This document shows positions 27,220-36,270 of a stretch of DNA of 42,364 nt, piece after piece. This DNA comes from JAPXRI01 sp033813635 (GTDB lineage: Bacteria > Bacillota > Clostridia > Oscillospirales > QAMX01): positions 1 through 42,364 of the forward strand of contig JAPXRI010000024.1 of assembly GCA_033813635.1 (NCBI GenBank), read 5' to 3'. The stretch's first letter is position 1. The number at the start of each line of letters is the position of its first letter. A model generated the notes under the pieces. It was not told the origin of the DNA. It worked only from the letters and a program-made list of their open reading frames with translations, and ran no database searches. The translations under genes and the position numbers were made by a program.

Positions 27220-29262
27220 ATGAACCGCTCCGATTTTAAAGACCCGCCGCGCAAATACCGCGTTTACCCGATGCAGCACGGCTGGCCGGAAAACAGGGAA
27301 GCCTTTATGGGAGCGCTCCGCGATTACGGTTTCGGCGGCGTGGTGACCAACGTGCCGTTTGAAAACGGCTTCACGTCGAACCCGGAGAACATCGCCGAGT
27401 TTAATAAAATCATCGGAGAGCTGGAAGAAAACGGCCTTTCCTACTGGATATACGACGAAAACGGCTATCCCTCGGGCTACGCCGGCGGGGAAGCGCTTAA
27501 AGGGCACCCCGAGCTTGAGGCGAAGGGCTTCTATATGCGCCGCCGTGTTGCCTACGAGCCGAGGCACACCTCGTTTCACATCGACGAGGAGACGGATAAA
27601 ATCGTCTGGGCCGCGAAATACCCGCTCCTTATCGGGCGGATTGACGACGGATACCCGATTTACGACAATATGGAGCCCGTGTCCTTTACTGATGATTTTT
27701 GCGAGTGCGACCTGAACGAGCGGGAGGTATTTTACGTATTCTGCGTAAAGCCCGCCTACGAGGGTTCCCACTGCACCCACAACGTCTGCTCCTTTTCCCG
27801 CTACATCAACGTGATGGAGCCGAAAGCCGTCGAGCGGTTCATCGACCTCTGCTTCGAACCTATCGCGGCGGCGATACCGGACGCTTACGCGAAGGCGGAG
27901 GCCGTGTTCACCGACGAGCCGAGCCTGCAGGTGGGCTACGCTCGGAGCTACGAGAGCTGGCCCTACGCCCTCGCCCCGTGGAAAGAGGGGCTCTTTGAGG
28001 ATTTTATCGGGGAATACGGCTTTGACCTCCGGAAATACCTGCCGCTGATATTCGAAGGCGGGCGGGAGGCCTGGCCCGTCAGGGTCAAATTTTACAGCCT
28101 GGTGGGAAAGCTTATCGCGCGGACCTATTCCGGCAAGCTGCAGCGCTGGTGCGCAGACCACGGCGGCACTTTTTCGGGACATTATCTCGGCGAGGAGAGC
28201 ATGGTCTCCCATGTGAGGGACTACGGCTCGAACCTTGAGGTGATGAGGGCGGCGGGCTACCCCGGTATAGACGTGCTCGACTGCGTGCCGGAGCGCTATA
28301 ACTACAACACGGCGAAGCACGCCCAGATGGCCGCGCGAAAGAACAAGACCAACGGTTTAATGGCGGAAATCTGCCCGTTCGGCGGTATGGACGAGTTTAA
28401 AAAGGCCCCGGTCGAAAACATGACCGGCGTTATGGGGCTTTTATACCTCGCTGGCGTCCGGCACACTAATTCCTATTTCAGCGCTGACTACTCGGGTTAC
28501 GCGCCCGAATTCTCACACTTGAGAGGTGATATGGAGCGGGAGCAGGCCCGGCAGTTCAACGCCTATGTCGGCAGGCTCGGCTGTATGCTGGACAATCTGC
28601 AAAACGTCTGCGGAGTTTTCGTCTATTACGGGCTCGAAGACGTTCAGGCGAAAATGCGCCCCCAGTGCTCGGCGTTTTCCGGGCCGGAGGGCGAGGCGGA
28701 CAGGAGCGCGGCGGCGCTCACCAGAGCGATTTACGAGGCGGGCTACGATTTCTACTACGCCGACCGGGAAGACGTCGTCTCCGCCGCGAAAACCGGAGAG
28801 ATATCCGGCAATACGGTGAAGGTGCTGATCGTTCCCGCGCTGGACATGATCGCCGACGATGCCTACGAGGCGCTCAAGGCCCTTTCGGAACGGGGCGCAA
28901 AGGTGCTGTTTCTCGACAAGATCCCGGCCTTCGGCACGGAAATAGGCCGGACGCAAAAGCGTGGGCATTTCAAGCCCTGCGGTATCGCGGAGGTTTTCGC
29001 CGCGCTCAAAGAAAACGAGCCGGAGCTGCGCGTTTTGTCTGACGCGATGATTCTCAAGGCGAAGTTCGTCCGCGGCCGGGAAGAGATCTGGTTTGCCGTC
29101 AACAACACCCGGGCCGACGCGGCCGTCAGGTTTACCCACCGCAAATACAGCCGCGGGGAGCTGTGGGACCCGGAAACCGGCGCTGTAACTCCGGCAGACC
29201 TGACAGGCGAATTTGTGATCCGCGCGTTTCGCGGGATTTTCCTACTGTTCCGACAGGCGTAA
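27220..29262 (+). CDS. glycoside hydrolase, GH106-like
   Basis: A 680-residue protein related to the GH106 alpha-L-rhamnosidase group and similar large barrel hydrolases. Supporting motifs are W-I-Y-D-E-N-G-Y-P-S-G-Y-A-G-G near 80-94 and V-F-T-D-E-P-S near 228-234, which probably holds an active-site acid. The C-terminal third has a beta-galactosidase-trimerisation-like fold (V-L-I-V-P-A-L-D-M-I). There is no signal peptide, so it would act on imported oligosaccharides. It starts 27 bases after the membrane protein gene. The substrate is not certain, and the family call rests on motifs only. Confidence 0.7.
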   Translation: MNRSDFKDPPRKYRVYPMQHGWPENREAFMGALRDYGFGGVVTNVPFENGFTSNPENIAEFNKIIGELEENGLSYWIYDENGYPSGYAGGEALKGHPELEAKGFYMRRRVAYEPRHTSFHIDEETDKIVWAAKYPLLIGRIDDGYPIYDNMEPVSFTDDFCECDLNEREVFYVFCVKPAYEGSHCTHNVCSFSRYINVMEPKAVERFIDLCFEPIAAAIPDAYAKAEAVFTDEPSLQVGYARSYESWPYALAPWKEGLFEDFIGEYGFDLRKYLPLIFEGGREAWPVRVKFYSLVGKLIARTYSGKLQRWCADHGGTFSGHYLGEESMVSHVRDYGSNLEVMRAAGYPGIDVLDCVPERYNYNTAKHAQMAARKNKTNGLMAEICPFGGMDEFKKAPVENMTGVMGLLYLAGVRHTNSYFSADYSGYAPEFSHLRGDMEREQARQFNAYVGRLGCMLDNLQNVCGVFVYYGLEDVQAKMRPQCSAFSGPEGEADRSAAALTRAIYEAGYDFYYADREDVVSAAKTGEISGNTVKVLIVPALDMIADDAYEALKALSERGAKVLFLDKIPAFGTEIGRTQKRGHFKPCGIAEVFAALKENEPELRVLSDAMILKAKFVRGREEIWFAVNNTRADAAVRFTHRKYSRGELWDPETGAVTPADLTGEFVIRAFRGIFLLFRQA

Positions 29263-29306
29263 CAGGGCCTGCCAAACGCGTAAAATATAAAAGGAGATCG
29301 CAAAAA

Positions 29307-30056
29307 ATGAAAATCCATTTCCTCGGCACCTGCTCCGGCACCGAACCGATGCCAGGGCGGCACCAAACCTCCGTAGCCGTTGAAACGGGTGCCAGCCTCT
29401 ACCTGTTCGACGCCGGCGAGAACTGCGGCTACACCGCCTACCTGATGGGTCTGCCCCTTGAAAACCTGAGGTCGATCGTGATCAGCCACCCGGACATCGA
29501 CCATGTGGGCGGACTTCCGCACCTGTTTTTTACGATAGAAAAGGTGAGAAAAAATCATCCGGTTTCGCTCTACACCCCGGATGAGGGCCCGTATCTGGGC
29601 GCGGTGGCGATGCTAGGCACGACCAGGGAGAAGTTCGAACGGAGATTCCCGCTGCAGGCCTTTCGCGTTTCGGACGGATTGCTGTTTGACGACGGCGTGA
29701 TGCGGGTGACCGCGCGGCATAACCGCCACCTCGGCGTGCCGGAAAACGGCGTGTGGCGCTCCTTTTCCTACCTTATCGAGTGCGAGGGCAAGCGGGTCGT
29801 CTATTCCGGGGACGTTGTAAGCGTCGAGGAGATGGACGGCTGGTTTGGCTGTGACGCGCTTTTGATGGAAACCGGTCATCATCTGCCGGAGGCCGTCGCG
29901 AAATATCTGCTCGCGCAGAGCGAAAAGCCGGAAAAACTGTTCTATATGCACCACGGACGGACAATCCTCCATGACGAAGACAATCAGCGCGCCCTCCTTT
30001 CGTCGCTCTACAAGAACGCGTTTGTGACGAAAGACGGCGAAACCTACGAGATCTAA
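29307..30056 (+). CDS. MBL-fold metallohydrolase, RNase Z-like
   Basis: A 249-residue beta-lactamase-fold protein. It starts I-H-F-L-G-T-C-S-G-T-E as in the RNase Z/arylsulfatase-like branch and has the metal motif S-H-P-D-I-D-H (HxDxDH, second His replaced by Asp as in some branches), Y-S-G-D-V-V and a late M-H-H-G-R. The true start at 29307 has AAAAGGAG 9 bases upstream; the longer frame overlaps the hydrolase gene and is not real. It follows that gene by 44 bases and is probably co-transcribed. The substrate could be a phosphodiester or lactone; unknown. Confidence 0.82.
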   Translation: MKIHFLGTCSGTEPMPGRHQTSVAVETGASLYLFDAGENCGYTAYLMGLPLENLRSIVISHPDIDHVGGLPHLFFTIEKVRKNHPVSLYTPDEGPYLGAVAMLGTTREKFERRFPLQAFRVSDGLLFDDGVMRVTARHNRHLGVPENGVWRSFSYLIECEGKRVVYSGDVVSVEEMDGWFGCDALLMETGHHLPEAVAKYLLAQSEKPEKLFYMHHGRTILHDEDNQRALLSSLYKNAFVTKDGETYEI

Positions 30057-30175
30057 AAAAATAAAAAATAAGCGGCGTTATTCTTTCGATAACATTTCTT
30101 TATTCGGCAGGCATTTTTGCGCGGAAAAGGGAAATAACTAAGATCATAACGCTTGCTAACGGAGAGAAAAGAGAT

Positions 30176-30391
30176 ATGGCAATAAGATTAAACCTTGACG
30201 TGATGATGGCAAAAAGAAAAATGAATCTGACGGAGCTCTCCAATGCCGTAGGAATCACGATGGCAAACATGTCGATCCTGAAGACCGGAAAGGCAAAAGC
30301 GATCCGTTTTTCGACGCTCAACAAGGTCTGCGAAGCGCTTTCCTGCCAGCCCGGCGACATCCTCGAATATGTCAGGGACGACAAGAAATAG
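30176..30391 (+). CDS. small HTH regulator, YozG-like
   Basis: A 71-residue Cro/C1-type helix-turn-helix protein that is almost entirely DNA-binding domain (L-T-E-L-S-N-A-V-G-I-T-M-A-N-M-S at about 18-33) and ends in the C-Q-P-G-D-I-L-E-Y motif of the YozG family. GGAGAG lies 9 bases before the ATG. In this family the gene usually follows a DUF2975 membrane protein; here only a short open stretch in the same frame (from about 30066) remains upstream. Confidence 0.88.
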   Translation: MAIRLNLDVMMAKRKMNLTELSNAVGITMANMSILKTGKAKAIRFSTLNKVCEALSCQPGDILEYVRDDKK

Positions 30392-30504
30392 TTTATTAGA
30401 CACCTTAAAAACGAAAAATATATGCGTTTGATCTTCATTTCATTTCGAAATGAGGATTTAGAAGCATACTGTAAAACATGGCAGGCAGGGTTGTTACAAA
30501 ATTA

Positions 30505-30529
30505 GCGTGTTGGACACGCTTATTTTTAC
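30505..30529 (+). terminator. terminator after the YozG-like gene
   Basis: GCGTGT-TGG-ACACGC followed by TTATTTTTA. It separates the regulator from the GH32-like gene 48 bases on. A TCATTTCGAAATGA palindrome about 60 bases upstream has no assigned role. Confidence 0.7.
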
Positions 30530-30576
30530 GGCGCTCCTGCTTTCCGGTATTATTTTCCCGAAAGAGGGGCCCGGCT

Positions 30577-31866
30577 ATGATAATCAGGCTGAAGGACGGA
30601 AAAAGGGTAGAGTACGGGGAAGAGACCTGGCAGATAAATCTGAAGCTATCTGGAGGCGGCTCGTTTCTACGCCTCGATAACTCCGGAAAAGAGGTTTTAT
30701 CGATAGGCTTCGAAGAGGGCCGGGTAAAATGCAGGGTATGGTTTGACGCCCGCGAGAAGCCACTTGAGCTTGAAGGCAGTGCCGCCGGGGAGATCGCGCT
30801 GGTAAACCTCGGCTGCAGGCTTGCGCTGTACTCCGGCGGCTCGCTTCAGGACGAGGACTGGCCGATCGGCCGCGCGGCGCTCAACGGAGCTTTGATATCG
30901 ACGAACGCGGAGGCCGCCGTCTTAAAACCCGATGTTAGATATAAAAAAGCGGAGAGCGGCGCCGTATTGCGCACCTTTACCGGCGCGCAGGGCTTTCGCC
31001 CGGAGGGGTTCAACGCAAACGCCGGAGACTGCATGCCCTTTTGCGACAACGGGACCTACCACCTTTTTTATCTGTTCGACAGGCGTCAGCACAAGAGCAA
31101 ATGGGGGCTCGGCGCCCACCAGTGGGCGCACATCTCGTCGGATGACCTGGTGAACTGGAGGGAGCACCCGATGGCCGTCGGTATAGACGATCAGTCCGAG
31201 GGCTCGATCTGCACCGGCTCGGTGATCGCTTCAGGGGGCAGGTATTACGCGTTTTACGCCGTCCGCTCCTGCGACGGGTCCCCGGCGAGACTCACCTGGG
31301 CTGTTTCGGACGACTGCGTCCATTTTGCCAAAAGCGGCAGGGAGCTCTGCCTGAAAGCGCCGTACTACGCCCCCTCCGCGAGGGATCCGAAGGTCTTTAA
31401 GGACAACGCGGGCGTTTTCCACATGCTCGTCACCACGTCGACGGACGATAGAACTCATGGATCCCAAGAGACTCGCGGATACCGCGGGGCCCTTGCACAC
31501 CTTGTGTCGGACGACCTTGAAAACTGGGAGCAGCTTTCCCCGTTTGTCGCTCTCGATATTCCGGACGAGCCGGAGTGCAGCGACTGGTTTTACCTGAACG
31601 GCTTTTATTATCTTGTGTACAGCAATTTCGGCAGAGCCCAGTATTTTATCTCGGAAACCCCGCTGGGCCCGTGGCGCGCACCCGAATCAAACCTCGTCGG
31701 CGACGAGGCCTACTTCGTCCCCAAGGCGGCGATATACCGCGACAGGATCATTTTCGCGGGCTTCAGACGAAACGGGGGCGGCTACGGCGGAACGGTGGAG
31801 TTCATCGAGGCAAAGCAGGCACCGGACGGCGCGCTCTCGTTCACCGGTGTCGAGGAAATGAAATAA
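30577..31866 (+). CDS. GH32-like glycoside hydrolase (clan GH-J)
   Basis: A 429-residue five-bladed beta-propeller enzyme of the beta-fructosidase type. An N-terminal beta-rich region (about 1-125) comes first. The catalytic part has N-A-G-D-C-M-P-F (Asp as candidate nucleophile), S-A-R-D-P-K-V-F (the RDP triad) and E-C-S-D-W-F (acid/base Glu as in E-C-P-D). The start at 30577 has AGAGG 9 bases upstream; the longer frame begins before the terminator hairpin and is rejected. No signal peptide, so it likely cleaves imported fructosides or related sugars. Confidence 0.8.
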   Translation: MIIRLKDGKRVEYGEETWQINLKLSGGGSFLRLDNSGKEVLSIGFEEGRVKCRVWFDAREKPLELEGSAAGEIALVNLGCRLALYSGGSLQDEDWPIGRAALNGALISTNAEAAVLKPDVRYKKAESGAVLRTFTGAQGFRPEGFNANAGDCMPFCDNGTYHLFYLFDRRQHKSKWGLGAHQWAHISSDDLVNWREHPMAVGIDDQSEGSICTGSVIASGGRYYAFYAVRSCDGSPARLTWAVSDDCVHFAKSGRELCLKAPYYAPSARDPKVFKDNAGVFHMLVTTSTDDRTHGSQETRGYRGALAHLVSDDLENWEQLSPFVALDIPDEPECSDWFYLNGFYYLVYSNFGRAQYFISETPLGPWRAPESNLVGDEAYFVPKAAIYRDRIIFAGFRRNGGGYGGTVEFIEAKQAPDGALSFTGVEEMK

Positions 31867-31891
31867 GTCACCCGCGAATCATGATACATAT

Positions 31892-31930
31892 AAAACACAG
31901 CCTGAATCAGATGCCTCAGGCTGTGTTTTT
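31892..31930. terminator. bidirectional terminator between GH32-like and dehydrogenase genes
   Basis: ACACAGCCTGA (31895-31905) pairs with TCAGGCTGTGT (31916-31926), with AAA on the left and TTTTT on the right. It lies between convergent genes. Confidence 0.9.
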
Positions 31931-31941
31931 GTTTATAGAAG

Positions 31942-33030
31942 TCATACCAGTATCGTCTTGACGCTTTTACCGCCGGCGGCGTTTGCCATCGCGCGGTTGA
32001 TTTCGGTTACGGGGAATTCGGACGCGAGGGAAGCCATCAGCGAGTGATAGGCCTGTGAGTGCTCCATCAGGTTCAGATAGACTTTGACGTCCGGTATCGT
32101 GTACTGGGAGGAGCCGAGGATGGAGAGGGCTTTGAAGGTAATCAACTGGGGGTCAATCGTCACGCCGCCGCTGTTTGAGTACTGCCCGGGCACGAGGTAG
32201 AGGCCGCGGTTCCTGAGCAGCTCAAGGCCGACCGGAATTGCCGCCGGGCTGCCGGAGGCCTCGACAACGATGTCCGCCGGACGCCCAATCTGGGAGATAA
32301 CGTAGTCCGAGGGCTTGCCCGGGGCCTCCTCGAGACTGAAGACCCGGGACGCTCCGAGGGAGGCGGCCAGGGCCGCGCGCTTCTGATTCGTATGGGCGGT
32401 GACGACAGCGATGTTTTTTACGCCGAGCGCGGAGAGGTAGAAAACCGTAAACGCGCCCACCGGGCCGAAGCCCTGGACGACCGCGGTCTTTACATTCCTC
32501 ACGCTGAAATTCGCGCGGGCGGCGAGGGAAAAGGCGTGGATCACGGTCGGCCCGGCGCAGGCGAAGACGCAGACCGTTCTAGGGTCGAGAGAGAGCGGGA
32601 TTTTAACCAGATTTGAGACCGGCGTGAAATTGTATTCGCCGTATCCCCCCCAGAAATGGGGCGGATCCTCGGGGTTGCCGCCGTTTGTGACGTTCATGTT
32701 CGGGCAGTTGGCCTCGTCCCCGCTCCTGCAGAGCTCGCATTGCCCGCAGGGGACCGCGATATAGGCTATCGCGTTGTCTCCGACGGAGATGCCGTAACTA
32801 TGGCTGTCCTCTTCGGAGATTGCGTCCACCGTGCCCACGAATTCATGGCCGATGATCAGCGGGGGCTTTAACGGGAGCTTGCCGCGCAGGATATGCAGAT
32901 CGGTGCCGCAGATACCGCTGGCGCAGAGCTTTAGCCTGGCCATACCCGCGGGAGGGGCGGTCAGTTCGTATTCTCTTATTTCAAAAGGCAAATCGATTCC
33001 AGTAAAAACGGCCGCCTTTGCTTTTTTCAT
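31942..33030 (-). CDS. zinc-dependent alcohol/polyol dehydrogenase (MDR family)
   Basis: A 362-residue medium-chain dehydrogenase of the threonine/sorbitol dehydrogenase type. Catalytic zinc ligands are in C-G-T-D-L-H near 40 and G-H-E-F near 63; structural zinc cysteines are in C-G-Q-C-E-L-C-x7-C. The NAD-binding turn G-F-G-P-V-G is near 190. The start at 33030 is preferred with AAGGA 9 bases upstream; the frame opens three codons earlier at TTG. It lies 21 bases downstream of the activase gene, so it is probably the third gene of the glycyl radical operon and acts on that enzyme's substrate or product. Confidence 0.88.
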   Translation of the reverse strand: MKKAKAAVFTGIDLPFEIREYELTAPPAGMARLKLCASGICGTDLHILRGKLPLKPPLIIGHEFVGTVDAISEEDSHSYGISVGDNAIAYIAVPCGQCELCRSGDEANCPNMNVTNGGNPEDPPHFWGGYGEYNFTPVSNLVKIPLSLDPRTVCVFACAGPTVIHAFSLAARANFSVRNVKTAVVQGFGPVGAFTVFYLSALGVKNIAVVTAHTNQKRAALAASLGASRVFSLEEAPGKPSDYVISQIGRPADIVVEASGSPAAIPVGLELLRNRGLYLVPGQYSNSGGVTIDPQLITFKALSILGSSQYTIPDVKVYLNLMEHSQAYHSLMASLASEFPVTEINRAMANAAGGKSVKTILV

Positions 33031-33051
33031 CAAAACCAATCCTTTCGTACG

Positions 33052-33960
33052 TCATTTGGATATTTCGACCAGGAGCTCCGGCGAAAAAACCGATTTAAGC
33101 GCCAGGAGCTCTTCGTCCGTCTGCGAACGCTGATTCCGATAAGGGTATGCTTTGCCGAGCGCTCCGTATTTACCCGAGGCGAAGCCGTGAAAGGGGAGAA
33201 GGCTCACCTTGGCCGCGCCGGCGCGTAGGATGATATCGGAGAGCGAGCGCATGTAGTCCTCGCTGTCGTTGTAGCCCGGAATCACGGGGATCCTGACGGT
33301 GACGTCGCACCCGTCAGAGACAAGCGCTCTGAGGTTTTTCAGTGTCAGGTCAAAGCTCCCGCCGGCAAAGCTTTTATAGTCGTCATCGCTTGCGCCCTTG
33401 AGGTCGAAATAGAAGCTCTCAGTGTAGGGCGCGACGGCTCTGAACGCCTCGTATTCCACATTCCCGGCGGTGTCGATGATGAGGCTGTAGCCCCTCTCCC
33501 TGCACGCCCGGCCGATTTCCGCCGCAAATTCCGGCTGTAAAAGCGGTTCGCCGCCGGACAACGTGACGCCGCCGCCGGAGTCTTCATAGAACGGCGCGTC
33601 CTCGTCGATGAAATCCATCACTTCGCCAAGCGTAGTCTCTACGCCGGAGAGCATCAACGCTCCTGTCGGGCAGGCGCGGGCGCAGCCTCCGCAGAGGGCG
33701 CAGCGCGCGGGGTCGGTCTCTGGGTGAGCGTTTTTCACCGCCCGTGCGCCGCTTGGGCAGGCTGCTGCGCAGGGACGGCCGCAGCTTTTGGCGGCGCAGA
33801 GGTTTTTATAGAACAGCAAAACGGGTTTGCGCGGAATCGTCTCGGGGTTATGGCACCATCCGCAGCGGAGATTGCAGCCCTGAAAAAATACCGTGGTCCG
33901 GATGCCGGGCCCGTCGCCCGTTGAAAAATGCTGCATCGCGCTGATTTGTCCGGTTATCAT
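33052..33960 (-). CDS. glycyl radical enzyme activase (radical SAM)
   Basis: A 302-residue activase that uses S-adenosylmethionine and a [4Fe-4S] cluster to install the glycyl radical on its partner. The radical SAM motif C-N-L-R-C-G-W-C (CxxxCxxC) is near residues 29-36. Between it and the barrel is a ferredoxin insert with two further clusters (cysteines of C-A-A-K-S-C-G-R-P-C-x3-C and C-A-L-C-G-G-C-x3-C), as in activases of non-PFL enzymes such as CutD and glycerol dehydratase activase. The S-G-G-E-P motif near 140 is present. It overlaps the glycyl radical enzyme gene by 4 bases (ATGA). Confidence 0.95.
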   Translation of the reverse strand: MITGQISAMQHFSTGDGPGIRTTVFFQGCNLRCGWCHNPETIPRKPVLLFYKNLCAAKSCGRPCAAACPSGARAVKNAHPETDPARCALCGGCARACPTGALMLSGVETTLGEVMDFIDEDAPFYEDSGGGVTLSGGEPLLQPEFAAEIGRACRERGYSLIIDTAGNVEYEAFRAVAPYTESFYFDLKGASDDDYKSFAGGSFDLTLKNLRALVSDGCDVTVRIPVIPGYNDSEDYMRSLSDIILRAGAAKVSLLPFHGFASGKYGALGKAYPYRNQRSQTDEELLALKSVFSPELLVEISK

Positions 33961-36116
33961 CTGTGCTCGGTCCTCTGCAGGATGTCTTCCTGGACGGATT
34001 TATCCAGCGTCACAAAGTAGGCGGAGAAGCCCGACACACGCACCACCAGGTCCCTGTAGTTCTCCGGATGCGCCATCGCGTCGGCCAGAATCTCACGCGA
34101 AACGGAGTTGATCTGAATCTCCTGCCCGCCCCTCTTAAAATAGACCTTTATCAGCGAGCGCAGCTTGGCGCGGTTTTCCGGCGTGGAGAACGCGGCGGGG
34201 GAGTACTTCTGGTTCAGCACCGTGCCGCAGGAGACCAGCGTATAGTCCGGCTTGGAAATTGAGCTTACGACGGATGTCGGGCCCTTTCTGTCCGCCCCGC
34301 GCATCGGCGAGGCGGCGTCGCTCAGCGGCATCCGGCTTTTTCTCCCGTCCGGCGTGGCGGCGACCTCGTTCCCGGCGGGGATATTCTGGACATTGGAGGC
34401 GATCGCAACGTAGATTGAGCCGCCGTCGCGGGTCTTGTACGCGGAGAATATCTCGTAGTGGGTCTTGACGTACCACACCGCGTATTTGTCTGCAAAATCG
34501 TCGTTGTTGCCGTATTTCGGCGCGTGCAGAAGCTCCGAGCGCAGGGTCTCGTACCCTTCAAAGTCGGCCTTAAGCGCCCGCCTGAGCTCGGCGAGCGTCG
34601 CGACATGCCGCCTGAAAACCACGTCCTCGATCGCAGCGAGCGAGTCGGCGACCGTGGCGATGCCCATGCACCCGGCGCCGTGGACGGAGGGGTAGACCGC
34701 GCCGCCGTCGTTGATGTCCAGCCCACGCCCGATGCAGTCTTCGCAGAAGCAGGATAAGAAGGGCTGGGTATATGCGACAGGGTTATAGCGCTCGTTTTCG
34801 TTCCTGAATTTCGCCATGTACTCCGCCGCGCCCCGCTTCATCTGGAGGGTAAAGGCGGAAAGCACATCGTCCATTGATTTAAAGCCGTCAGGGTCGCCGG
34901 TTTCCGGGCCGAGCCGCGCACCGGTAAGCATGCAGACGCCGTTGTTCAGTGCGAGCTCGAGGTACTTAGGCGTGTTGAACCGGCCGTCCGACCAGGGCGG
35001 CTGCTTTCCCGGAATGAAATTCTCGATGCAGCCTACCATGCAGTAGTTCCGGCAGTCCTCAAGGCTGTAGCCGTTGCGTAAAAGCGCCGGGATGTTGACG
35101 GAATCGTTCATCAGCGCCGGGTAGCCGAGCCCGGTGCCGATGACCTGGAGGCACTCGTCCAGAAATTCGTCCGGGATGCCTTCGTAAATCCGAGCCGAAA
35201 GGTTCGGGCCCGGGATATTGCAGTTTTTCACGGCGCGGAGAATCAGGTAGGAGAGTTCGTTCAAAGCTCCGCTGCCGTCCGGGTTGAGCCCGGCGATGGC
35301 GATGTTTACCACATCGTCCCCGCCGAAATACCGCGCCTCGCCGATTTTAATCAGCGTGCACTCGAGCAGCTCGAGCGACGAGGCCCGCGTGAGAACGCCG
35401 CGCTCTATATCTCTCTTGTAATAGGGGTAAAGGTACTGGTCCATCCGGCCCAAAGCCATCGCGTACCTTCCCTCGTACAAAAACGCGGTGTGCGCCAGCC
35501 AGACAAGCTGCAGCGCCTCACGGAAGCTTTCGGGTTTTTCGGCCGCGATCTTTTCGCACACGCGGGCGATATCGAAAAACCTTTTTTGTTCTTCGGGCGA
35601 TTCCGCGGCTTTCGCGAGCTCCCGGGCCTTTGCGGCGTACCCGGCGATCATATCGGCAAACGCGAGAACGGTGATTTCGCAGGCTTGCAGAAAAACCGTT
35701 TTCTTCCTGGCGTCTGGGTCGGAGGCGTGCGCGGCGAGGGAACGCCTTATTTTTTCAAGGGTTCCGGGTATGCCGTCGGCGAGAAATGTCCGGTAATCGG
35801 ACGCGAAATGGTCGGCGTTGGTAATAAAGTGGTTTCTGCCGTAGCTGTTGGCGATTTCGTCCGCTTTTTTCGACTCCGCGTCCGAAAGCAGCTCGGAGTC
35901 GATAAGCTTTCCCCTGACGGACCCGGCGATAAGATCGTTTTTATATATGTATTTTTCATGCCCCTTAAACAGGGACTCAATGGCGTAGGCCCTCGCAATC
36001 GGGACGGGCGCGTCGTAATGAGAAGAATAACCGAGGTACATCAGGTGGTTTACACGGTTTTTCTTCCCCTTTGGTATCTCCTGAACCTCCCCCTTAAGTG
36101 CCTGTAACAGGCTCAT
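33957..36116 (-). CDS. glycyl radical enzyme, eliminase/dehydratase type, unknown substrate
   Basis: A 719-residue PFL-fold enzyme. The glycyl radical motif R-V-S-G-F-S-A-Y-F is about 25 residues from the C-terminus. The thiyl site reads M-V-G-C-I-E-N: one Cys followed by x-Glu, as in dehydratases and C-X lyases (choline lyase, glycerol dehydratase, hydroxyproline dehydratase), not the double Cys of pyruvate formate-lyase. It is somewhat shorter than those enzymes. The start at 36116 is set by GGAGGGG 5 bases upstream. No microcompartment genes, no sulfite or amine genes and no transporter are nearby, so the substrate cannot be named. A dehydrogenase follows and an AraC regulator is divergent. 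Confidence 0.93.
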   Translation of the reverse strand: MSLLQALKGEVQEIPKGKKNRVNHLMYLGYSSHYDAPVPIARAYAIESLFKGHEKYIYKNDLIAGSVRGKLIDSELLSDAESKKADEIANSYGRNHFITNADHFASDYRTFLADGIPGTLEKIRRSLAAHASDPDARKKTVFLQACEITVLAFADMIAGYAAKARELAKAAESPEEQKRFFDIARVCEKIAAEKPESFREALQLVWLAHTAFLYEGRYAMALGRMDQYLYPYYKRDIERGVLTRASSLELLECTLIKIGEARYFGGDDVVNIAIAGLNPDGSGALNELSYLILRAVKNCNIPGPNLSARIYEGIPDEFLDECLQVIGTGLGYPALMNDSVNIPALLRNGYSLEDCRNYCMVGCIENFIPGKQPPWSDGRFNTPKYLELALNNGVCMLTGARLGPETGDPDGFKSMDDVLSAFTLQMKRGAAEYMAKFRNENERYNPVAYTQPFLSCFCEDCIGRGLDINDGGAVYPSVHGAGCMGIATVADSLAAIEDVVFRRHVATLAELRRALKADFEGYETLRSELLHAPKYGNNDDFADKYAVWYVKTHYEIFSAYKTRDGGSIYVAIASNVQNIPAGNEVAATPDGRKSRMPLSDAASPMRGADRKGPTSVVSSISKPDYTLVSCGTVLNQKYSPAAFSTPENRAKLRSLIKVYFKRGGQEIQINSVSREILADAMAHPENYRDLVVRVSGFSAYFVTLDKSVQEDILQRTEHR

Positions 36117-36159
36117 AGAAACCCCTCCTCGCATTAATACCGAATATTACACATTTTAA

Positions 36160-36165
36160 ATTATA
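36160..36165 (-). promoter_or_regulatory. -10 element of the glycyl radical operon, no clear -35
   Basis: TATAAT on the minus strand, 44 bases before the start codon, without a recognisable -35. This is typical of a promoter that needs an activator and fits the divergent AraC gene. Confidence 0.5.
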
Positions 36166-36196
36166 ACATACGGCAGTTAAAAAAACATCGATAATA

Positions 36197-36225
36197 TTGC
36201 CAAACAAGCACGATCCTGATATAAT
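36197..36225 (+). promoter_or_regulatory. promoter of the AraC-family gene
   Basis: TTGCCA (36197-36202), 17 bases, TATAAT (36220-36225), followed after 45 bases by the start codon. Confidence 0.7.
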
Positions 36226-36270
36226 AATTGCTGCGCGAAAGAGCGGGAGAGCGGGATCTTAGGGGGGAGG

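Noticed and set aside
27124..28320. 398-residue minus-strand frame opposite the GH106-like gene
   Set aside because: Antisense shadow; the plus-strand frame has the domain motifs and a start in operon position.
29487..29512. Loss of the second His in the MBL metal motif as inactivation
   Set aside because: HxDxDH versions occur in active branches of the fold, such as ComEC-type domains, so this is not evidence of a dead enzyme.
30066..30175. Remnant of a DUF2975 membrane gene upstream of the YozG-like regulator
   Set aside because: An open stretch in the same frame exists and the family usually has this neighbour, but the translation is too short and not clearly similar.
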